Shown: in pieces, positions 5,795-10,027 of the stretch
Layout of the letters: each line of letters begins with the position of its first letter
How positions within the stretch are numbered: the stretch's first letter is position 1
NCBI GenBank assembly: GCA_029933995.1
Contig: JAOZNB010000045.1
Span: forward strand, 1 to 10,027
Length of the DNA stretch: 10,027 bases
Direction: 5' to 3'
DNA from: Candidatus Moraniibacteriota bacterium
GTDB lineage: Bacteria > Patescibacteriota > Minisyncoccia > Moranbacterales > GCA-2747515
Translations under genes and position numbers: made by a program
Notes under the pieces: generated by a model
Told to the model about the DNA's origin: nothing
Database searches by the model: none
What the model saw: only the letters and a program-made list of their open reading frames with translations

Positions 5795-5817
5795 TATTCT
5801 GGATATTTTTATATAAA
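5772..5817. repeat. pair of 15-bp repeats, possible operator
   Basis: ATATTTTTATATAAA occurs at 5772-5786 and 5803-5817, 31 bp apart start to start (about three helical turns). Both lie between the divergent promoters of the membrane protein and the TrmB-like regulator. Twelve of the bases recur at 7323-7334 upstream of maf. The region is very AT-rich, so chance is a real alternative. Confidence 0.4.
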
Positions 5818-5852
5818 TTATAAATTATAAAATGATTTTAATAGCTGAAACA

Positions 5853-5880
5853 TTGACTTTTCTCGGTAGTTTAGTATATT
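5853..5880 (+). promoter_or_regulatory. promoter of the TrmB-like regulator
   Basis: TTGACT (5853-5858), a 16-bp spacer and TATATT (5875-5880) predict a start near 5887, about 30 nt before the ATG. A small inverted repeat (AAATAG 5883-5888, CTATTT 5892-5897) sits over the start site and could be an operator. Confidence 0.65.
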
Positions 5881-5916
5881 ATAAATAGCGACTATTTTTA
5901 CGTTATTTTTTAAAAT

Positions 5917-6648
5917 ATGATATCAAAAGAGTTAGAAAAGCTTAATTTAAGTAAAAAAGAGGCTAAATTATATTTAGCCTTATTAGAATTGGGAGAAGTA
6001 AATTTGCAAAAAATTGTACAAAAAACAAATTTAAAAAGAACAACTACATACGAAATAATTGAATCATTAAAAAAGAAAAATTTAGTATATACAACAAAAA
6101 GAAAAAAACGTACATTTTATTATGCAGAAAATCCAAAAAAGTTAGGCATATTATTAGATGAAAAAAAGGAAATATTTAACAAAATATTGCCACAACTTTT
6201 AGCAGCAACAAATTCTATTGATAAAAAACCATCTATACAATTTTTTGAGGGTATCAATGGCATAAAAAATATTTATAAAGATACGCTAAAATATGATAAT
6301 ACTACCATTCAGGCATGGCTTTCAGAAGATGCAAAGTTTTTTGATGAAGAATATTTATTGGATGATTATATTATACAAAGGATAAAAAAGAAAATTTTTG
6401 TGCAGGCTGTAGCAAGAAATACTGAGATAGCAAGGAAACTCCAAAAAAAGGATCAACAACATTTTAGACAAGTAAAATTGATTGATTTTGAAGATATGTT
6501 ATTTTTTGAAGTAGAAATAAATCTGTATGGTGGTAGCAAGATTGGAATAATGTCGTTTCAAGAAAATTTTGGACTTATAATAGAGAGTAAAAAAATTCAT
6601 AATACACTCAAAGCAATATTTGAGTTACAATGGAAAAGTGTAAAATAA
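5917..6648 (+). CDS. TrmB-family transcriptional regulator
   Basis: The 243-aa protein carries an N-terminal winged helix-turn-helix of the TrmB type (residues 1-75): LNLSKKEAKLYLALLELG, then the recognition helix region LKRTTTYEIIESLKKKNLV and a Lys/Arg wing with YYAENP. After a helical linker, the C-terminal half (about 95-240) resembles the effector/dimer domain with its FEGINGIKNIYKD motif. TrmB-like proteins often sense sugars in archaea; bacterial CPR members are uncharacterised, so the ligand here is unknown. The gene is unusually Lys/A-rich, has no SD, and its divergent neighbour and shared repeats suggest local regulation. It converges with maf, 8 bp apart, without an obvious terminator between them. 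Confidence 0.85.
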   Translation: MISKELEKLNLSKKEAKLYLALLELGEVNLQKIVQKTNLKRTTTYEIIESLKKKNLVYTTKRKKRTFYYAENPKKLGILLDEKKEIFNKILPQLLAATNSIDKKPSIQFFEGINGIKNIYKDTLKYDNTTIQAWLSEDAKFFDEEYLLDDYIIQRIKKKIFVQAVARNTEIARKLQKKDQQHFRQVKLIDFEDMLFFEVEINLYGGSKIGIMSFQENFGLIIESKKIHNTLKAIFELQWKSVK

Positions 6649-6656
6649 ATAGATTA

Positions 6657-7232
6657 TTATAGTAATTCAATGTCAAATTCCTTAAGAGATTGTGTAAGTG
6701 AATAGAGTGGTAATCCCATTACATTGTAATAATCACCGTGAATTTTTTTGACTAGGAGTGCGCCATGACCTTGAATGCCAAAAGCGCCAGCCTTGTCGGA
6801 CGGTTCACCAGTTGCAATGTATGCGGTAGTTTCTTCTTCTGTTATATTTTTCATGACAACTTGAGTTGTGACTGATTTGGTAATGGTTTTATCATTTGTC
6901 GTATCAATAATTGTGTAGCCAGTAATTACTTCAATTGTCTGACCACTAATTGTTTGAAGTGTTTTGCGTGCGATGTCATTTGAAGCTGGTTTGCCAAGTC
7001 TGTGATGGTTTAATGTAACAAATGTATCAGCTGCAATTATGATATGATTTGGATAATTTTTTGCGACATCTTCTGCTTTGCCCCGTGACAAATATTCTGC
7101 TAACTTAGTTGGTTGCATATCAAGAGTCATGTCTTCTGTGTAGTTACTTGTTGCAATTGTAAAATTAAGTCCGACATTCTCTAAAACTTCTTTTCTGCGT
7201 GGCGATCCCGATGCTAAAATTATTTTTTTCAT
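6657..7232 (-). CDS. maf: Maf-family nucleoside triphosphate pyrophosphatase
   Basis: Maf proteins are cytoplasmic house-cleaning enzymes that hydrolyse non-canonical or excess nucleoside triphosphates (dTTP, UTP or modified pyrimidines, depending on subgroup) to monophosphate and pyrophosphate. The 191-aa length is normal. Signatures are ILASGSPRRKEVL at the N-terminus, IIAADTFV with the catalytic Asp69, GKP near 80, ITGY near 105, and DKAGAFGIQG near 150. The subgroup cannot be fixed by eye. ATG at 7232 has no SD and lies about 7 nt from the predicted transcript start. The gene ends 8 bp from the convergent TrmB-like gene. Confidence 0.93.
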   Translation of the reverse strand: MKKIILASGSPRRKEVLENVGLNFTIATSNYTEDMTLDMQPTKLAEYLSRGKAEDVAKNYPNHIIIAADTFVTLNHHRLGKPASNDIARKTLQTISGQTIEVITGYTIIDTTNDKTITKSVTTQVVMKNITEEETTAYIATGEPSDKAGAFGIQGHGALLVKKIHGDYYNVMGLPLYSLTQSLKEFDIELL

Positions 7233-7245
7233 ATAGTTTTTTAAA

Positions 7246-7274
7246 ATTATGTTAAATTAATTGTTAGGTGTAAA
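7246..7274 (-). promoter_or_regulatory. maf promoter
   Basis: On the minus strand TTTACA (7274-7269), a 17-bp spacer and CATAAT (7251-7246) predict a start near 7239 and a 5' leader of about 7 nt. Confidence 0.6.
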
Positions 7275-7376
7275 TATTTTTTAATATTATTCTATAAATT
7301 AGTATATCATAATAAATATAAAATATTTTTATATCACACTTACAAAATTACGATTTTTTCATAATTTTGATAAGAG

Positions 7377-7409
7377 AGGGAAGAGTTAATTATTAGTAAC
7401 ATCTTCCCT
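7377..7409 (-). terminator. hairpin ending the receiver-like gene block
   Basis: AGGGAAGA (7377-7384) pairs with TCTTCCCT (7402-7409); inside, GTTA pairs with TAAC. It lies 11 bp beyond the stop of the last receiver-like gene. Downstream on the minus strand is only CTCTTATC, so the U-tract is weak. Confidence 0.5.
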
Positions 7410-7420
7410 AGGACTGGTAT

Positions 7421-7864
7421 TTATGGAACAAAAATTTTGAGAATCGCATCCCAGTCTTTCATGCGATCTGTAGTGAGTGGTGAGTGAATAAAACGCACTG
7501 TGCTGCTGTTGATTTTTATTGATTTATGAGGACCAAACCAATCAACGATTGCACTTGCTGGATGATCATGATGGTTTGTGTCAGTTGCCACAATGATATG
7601 TGGTATACCAGACAGGGCCATCTTGATTGCCAGAGGAAATCCTACAGGAATTTCTTCACCAAGGAACCTCAAGCCTTCTGTGCCAAGTGTTGTTGCTTCT
7701 GCTGGCATGAGTAAATCTAGTAGTGCTACATCAAATGCGCCATCACGAGCAAGTACTACAGCATCCGTATAATCAGATACCGTGGTGAGATCGTGTATAT
7801 TAGTAAGTTGTGTTTTGCCAGCTTTGCGGTGGGCGAGTGAATCATCAACAAGTAAAATTTTCAT
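7421..7864 (-). CDS. stand-alone response-regulator receiver protein
   Basis: Receiver domains take a phosphoryl group on a conserved Asp. This 147-aa protein shows ILLVDDS with the acidic pair Asp7/Asp8, VALLDLLMP with phospho-acceptor Asp50, and a HIIVATDT strand supplying the switch Thr near 94. An insertion with LGEEIPVGFPLAIKMALSG between the Asp strand and the Thr strand makes it longer than a classical CheY. The usual Lys is not obvious. There is no output domain. The C-terminal MKDWDAIL tract resembles TKDWSDAL of the receiver at 8647. ATG at 7864 overlaps the stop of the preceding gene (ATGA) and has AGGAG 7 bp upstream. The hairpin at 7377-7409 ends the pair. Confidence 0.8.
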   Translation of the reverse strand: MKILLVDDSLAHRKAGKTQLTNIHDLTTVSDYTDAVVLARDGAFDVALLDLLMPAEATTLGTEGLRFLGEEIPVGFPLAIKMALSGIPHIIVATDTNHHDHPASAIVDWFGPHKSIKINSSTVRFIHSPLTTDRMKDWDAILKIFVP

Positions 7865-8196
7865 GCATCATCTCCTATCCAAGAGTTTAATAAAAGAGAA
7901 AATTCTTCAGTGCCGTTATTGGCAATTATAGGGACAACATTAATTCGTTTTGGAAAGCGTGTTGCTAGTGCTTTTATGGCTACGTTATAACTCTCGTTAC
8001 GCATTGGCAGAACGAGAATGTCAATTACAGCCTCTGTTTGCTTCATTAGTGACAGTGCATGAGTTGCATGGAGACATACAACACGATTTGCAGTTTCAAC
8101 ATCATCAACAATTGTACATCCATATAATTCAGCAATTGCTATAAGTGCTCGGTTTATAACAGATTCTTCTGATGGTTCAATATAAAGTTTTATCAT
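7861..8196 (-). CDS. small alpha/beta protein, degenerate receiver-like partner
   Basis: This 111-aa protein has no family I recognise with confidence. Alternating strands and helices (IKLYIEP, VVCLHAT, IDILVLPMR, INVVPIIAN) suggest a receiver-like fold. It lacks the acidic pair after strand 1 and a phospho-acceptor Asp after strand 3. Its gene overlaps the following canonical receiver gene by 4 bp, which suggests balanced production and perhaps interaction. I prefer ATG at 8196, 8 bp from GGAGG (8205-8209), over GTG at 8199, which is only 5 bp away. A boxA-like element lies immediately upstream. Confidence 0.65.
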   Translation of the reverse strand: MIKLYIEPSEESVINRALIAIAELYGCTIVDDVETANRVVCLHATHALSLMKQTEAVIDILVLPMRNESYNVAIKALATRFPKRINVVPIIANNGTEEFSLLLNSWIGDDA

Positions 8197-8204
8197 CACT
8201 TTAT

Positions 8205-8228
8205 CCTCCGATAAATTAGTTAAAGAAC
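8205..8228 (-). promoter_or_regulatory. boxA-like leader element plus SD, copy 3
   Basis: On the minus strand GTTCTTTAACTAATTTATCG (8228-8209) runs directly into GGAGG (8209-8205). It matches the core of the E. coli rRNA leader boxA region (CTCTTTAACAATTTATC) at all but a couple of positions and the sibling at 9428-9447 at 16 of 20. A short hairpin GAACA/TGTTC overlaps its 5' end. Confidence 0.6.
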
Positions 8229-8272
8229 AGATGTTCCTACAAAATCACAACCTTTTTATGATCTTGATTGGA

Positions 8273-8304
8273 GTGGCGAGTTGATATGTTTATCTTCTCG
8301 CCAC
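8273..8304 (-). terminator. GC-rich hairpin after the 8309 gene
   Basis: GTGGCGAG (8273-8280) pairs perfectly with CTCGCCAC (8297-8304), with GATA/TATC inside the loop. It follows the stop at 8309 by 4 bp. No U-tract follows on the minus strand, so it may be an RNA-stabilising or processing hairpin, not a terminator. Confidence 0.45.
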
Positions 8305-8308
8305 GTAG

Positions 8309-8650
8309 TTAACCTCCTTGTATGTTAAATGATGCTAATATATCCTTAATTTCAATAGGAAATATTAGATTATTTTCTTTATCAAAGCCAGATGTTTTTA
8401 TTAGGACATCTTCCCCTGCGGAATTACTGATATCCTCAAGGGATATTTTACTGAGTTCAGTAATTTTGCCAGTCTTGTCCTTATCCCAACACTCGCAGAT
8501 GAGGACATAGTCAGGATCTTCAAAGAGAAAGGTCTCAAGAGCATCTTCATGACTACTCTGGATGATTTTAATCTCAATTTTGGCGACTTGAGATAGGAGT
8601 GTTGACAGTACTTCACCAAATATACCATCAGCTATAATTAGCATTTTCAT
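8309..8650 (-). CDS. degenerate receiver-like protein
   Basis: This 113-aa protein follows the order of a receiver domain: strand 1 MLIIADG with one acidic residue (Asp8), strand 3 DYVLICECWD, strand 4 VLIKTSG with Thr86. The phospho-acceptor position holds Cys52 or Glu53 in place of Asp, so it cannot be phosphorylated in the normal way; Glu53, if aligned there, would be phosphomimetic. ATG at 8650 overlaps the TGA of the upstream canonical receiver gene (ATGA) and has GGAGGA about 7 bp away. The two genes are therefore almost certainly translationally coupled. The function is unknown; a phosphorylation-independent partner of the receiver is a reasonable inference. The gene's own end, CAAGGAGGTTAA, contains an SD-like sequence. 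Confidence 0.65.
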   Translation of the reverse strand: MKMLIIADGIFGEVLSTLLSQVAKIEIKIIQSSHEDALETFLFEDPDYVLICECWDKDKTGKITELSKISLEDISNSAGEDVLIKTSGFDKENNLIFPIEIKDILASFNIQGG

Positions 8651-9063
8651 GATTGGTCCTCCAGTAGTTCAGTGAGTTGTTGTAGAGCATCGCTCCAATC
8701 TTTTGTTCCAGAGATTGGGATTTCTCTTTTTATAAGCATTTCTAATCGCTTTAAAATGAGAGGGATATATGATGCTCCATGAGCTATATCATCTGTACAG
8801 ACTGCGCATGGAATGCTGTGCTTTAGCGATGTGATTACGACAGAAATGCCGTTCGCTCCGCCAAAGTTTTCCTGCGCAGAATCGATGGGAAAATGAATAT
8901 CTGTAATAATTCCAGATAATTTCTCACTGAACTTTTCAATAAAGTCTTCAGCTTTGTTGAGAGTGTCAGCAATGATGATTTTATTGCCACCATCTAATAC
9001 AGCTTTTTTTGCAATCAACTGCTCTTCTTTTTTGTCTTCAACTACTAAGATTATTTTACTCAT
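8647..9063 (-). CDS. stand-alone response-regulator receiver protein
   Basis: The 138-aa protein is a single receiver domain with ILVVEDKKEE (Glu9/Asp10 acidic pair), GIITDIHFP (phospho-acceptor Asp55), NGISVVI helix and AVCTDD (switch Thr90). The conserved Lys after the last strand is not evident, since GASYIPLILKRLEMLIKR continues from there. The C-terminal tail has GTKDWSDALQQL, echoed by the receiver at 7421. There is no DNA-binding or enzymatic output domain. AGGAG sits 6 bp before ATG 9063, with a boxA-like element just upstream. It is the first gene of an overlapping pair with 8309-8650. Confidence 0.85.
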   Translation of the reverse strand: MSKIILVVEDKKEEQLIAKKAVLDGGNKIIIADTLNKAEDFIEKFSEKLSGIITDIHFPIDSAQENFGGANGISVVITSLKHSIPCAVCTDDIAHGASYIPLILKRLEMLIKREIPISGTKDWSDALQQLTELLEDQS

Positions 9064-9069
9064 GGTATT

Positions 9070-9096
9070 CTCCTAGGGATAATTGTTTTAAAGAAC
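9070..9096 (-). promoter_or_regulatory. boxA-like leader element plus SD, copy 2
   Basis: On the minus strand GTTCTTTAAAACAATTATCC (9096-9077) is followed by AGGAG (9074-9070) and ATG 9063. It is 18/20 identical to the element before the 9413 gene. No clear -10/-35 boxes were found between the upstream hairpin and this element. Confidence 0.65.
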
Positions 9097-9131
9097 TTTC
9101 TCTAAATCTACCAAATTATTTTGATAGACTT

Positions 9132-9165
9132 GGAAAAAGTGGGAGTATTTTTTTAATATACTCCC
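9132..9165 (-). terminator. terminator after the mini membrane protein gene
   Basis: GGGAGTAT (9141-9148) pairs with ATACTCCC (9158-9165) around an A/T-rich loop. Read on the minus strand it begins 5 bp after the stop codon at 9171 and is followed by ACTTTTTCC. Confidence 0.7.
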
Positions 9166-9170
9166 AGACC

Positions 9171-9413
9171 CTATTTAGGGCATTGCTTCCGTCGATAAAG
9201 GAGACCGAGCCAGATAAACCAGATCACTGCATAGGTAAAATGTAGGATGAATATTGGAAGAGTTACTGGGTCATGAGACTGCTCCAATAATTGCCTCCAA
9301 TAGGGATCTGACACAAAACATGCATATTCTTTTGATGCCAACCTAGCAAAAGGCCACATCAGTAGAATTGCTGTACCAGCTAACCAAATTGAAGACAGTG
9401 TGTTTTTGTTCAT
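9171..9413 (-). CDS. two-helix mini membrane protein
   Basis: This 80-aa hydrophobic protein has two predicted membrane spans, about residues 6-25 (LSSIWLAGTAILLMW) and 51-73 (rich in Phe, Ile, Trp), joined by a polar loop of about 25 residues. The C-terminus is RRKQCPK, placing it in the cytoplasm by the positive-inside rule; the N-terminus would then also be inside. It resembles DUF2834-type small proteins in size and layout, but I cannot assign it. A strong AAGGAGG (9421-9427) lies 7 bp from ATG 9413. The gene sits between the ATPase gene (36-bp gap filled by the boxA-like leader) and its own terminator. Confidence 0.7.
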   Translation of the reverse strand: MNKNTLSSIWLAGTAILLMWPFARLASKEYACFVSDPYWRQLLEQSHDPVTLPIFILHFTYAVIWFIWLGLLYRRKQCPK

Positions 9414-9420
9414 GATTTAT

Positions 9421-9447
9421 CCTCCTTGGATAATTTGTTTAAAGAAC
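9421..9447 (-). promoter_or_regulatory. boxA-like leader element plus SD, copy 1
   Basis: On the minus strand GTTCTTTAAACAAATTATCC (9447-9428) abuts AAGGAGG (9427-9421). It fills the whole 36-bp gap between the ATPase gene stop and the mini membrane protein start. Its first 14 bases recur exactly on the + strand at 4150-4163, within the non-coding RNA. Confidence 0.65.
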
Positions 9448-9449
9448 TT

Positions 9450-10013
9450 CTATTTATTAATAATGCTTACGATTTTATCTAAATACTGATTGATATTTCC
9501 TGACAAAATATGCAGATTATTATGATTTCCCCAAACTTCTCGAGTTGCTAATTCACGAGTTTGTGCTGTCTTTACATCTTCAAAGCGATTAGGATTGGTT
9601 TTTGCTAAGCGCTTATATTCAGATGGATTCATAGTTGCTAATGACTCTAAATGAATAACTGTTGTGTACCTTTTTAATGCAGCTTTTTGTCCAATGAAGA
9701 ATGTTTCACAAAACTCTTGAATACCACCAGACAAATAAGCAGCACCATCAAGCAGACCTCTATCACAAAATACAAGTTTAGAATTTGTATTTTGAGCATG
9801 CTCTTCTTCTAAGAGTTGCCTTAGTGCTATGGCATTTTGTAAACGATTTTGCCAAGACTGTGTCCATGGATTAGGTGGAGGAAAGCCTTCTTCAAATAGA
9901 AGTGTGGCAACCTCAGGTACAATCGAAACAGATTTGCCATAGTGTTTTTTAAGTTCTGATATGATACTAGATTTGCCAGCACAAGGCCCGCCAGTTATTG
10001 CAATTTTTATCAT
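9450..10013 (-). CDS. AAA_28-like P-loop ATPase/kinase
   Basis: The 187-aa protein begins with a Walker A loop, GGPCAGKSS (residues 8-16). It continues with IVPEVA (about 31-36), the FCDRGLLDGAAYL segment with Asp84-Arg85-Gly86 as Walker B-like/lid residues, a VIHLES strand (about 119-124), and a RFEDVKTA-to-VW..H..LHIL end typical of AAA_28 (NadR/TTD14-like) proteins. Such proteins bind ATP/GTP and resemble nucleoside or nicotinamide-riboside kinases; the substrate here is unknown. ATG at 10013 has AAAGGAG 4-5 bp upstream, next to the window edge, so upstream context is missing. The gene appears complete and leads the minus-strand accessory block in this window. Confidence 0.85.
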   Translation of the reverse strand: MIKIAITGGPCAGKSSIISELKKHYGKSVSIVPEVATLLFEEGFPPPNPWTQSWQNRLQNAIALRQLLEEEHAQNTNSKLVFCDRGLLDGAAYLSGGIQEFCETFFIGQKAALKRYTTVIHLESLATMNPSEYKRLAKTNPNRFEDVKTAQTRELATREVWGNHNNLHILSGNINQYLDKIVSIINK

Positions 10014-10027
10014 AATACTCCTTTATT

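Noticed and set aside
8285..8320. SD-like AAGGAGG at the end of the 8309 gene followed by GTG and a stop after four codons
   Set aside because: The frame is only four codons; it may be a relic of a former gene but cannot be supported.

Overview
The window looks like an AT-rich bacterial chromosome fragment, probably from the Candidate Phyla Radiation (Patescibacteria, Parcubacteria-like). This is inferred from the small AT-rich genes, the general look of the PNPase and Maf proteins, and several short uncharacterised accessory proteins; there is no marker that settles the phylum. TGA closes at least two genes, each as part of an ATGA overlap, so the standard bacterial code fits and UGA recoding does not.

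Left part (1-3640): pnp (polynucleotide phosphorylase), then a single-pass membrane protein of unknown function, each followed by an intrinsic-terminator-like hairpin. Middle (3640-4483): about 960 bp with no credible gene. It holds a symmetric array of four DnaA boxes next to a very AT-rich stretch (candidate oriC or DnaA-binding locus). A near-consensus sigma70 promoter follows, and then roughly 600 nt full of clean stem-loops ending in a strong terminator. I read this as a structured non-coding RNA of a family I do not recognise. Directly downstream, a BrnT-like toxin / CopG-like antitoxin pair (4528-5071) sits between two about 72-bp direct repeats, each carrying a copy of the RNA's terminator, as if a cassette had entered at the 3' end of the RNA gene.

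Right part (5150-10027): a small membrane protein (-) is divergent from a TrmB-like regulator (+), with a 15-bp repeated sequence in the shared control region. The regulator converges with a Maf nucleotide pyrophosphatase (-). The rest of the window is a minus-strand accessory block: an AAA_28-like P-loop ATPase, a two-helix mini membrane protein, and two ATGA-overlapping gene pairs. Each pair joins a canonical receiver-like protein to a degenerate partner. No histidine kinase is visible.

Two styles of expression coexist. Pnp, the membrane protein, the toxin-antitoxin pair, the TrmB-like gene and maf lack good Shine-Dalgarno (SD) sites; some appear leaderless or nearly so. The seven other minus-strand genes all have strong AGGAG/GGAGG sites, and three are preceded by a conserved 20-nt element, GTTCTTTAA followed by an AT-rich stretch and ATC, that strongly resembles the boxA antitermination sequence of rRNA leaders.
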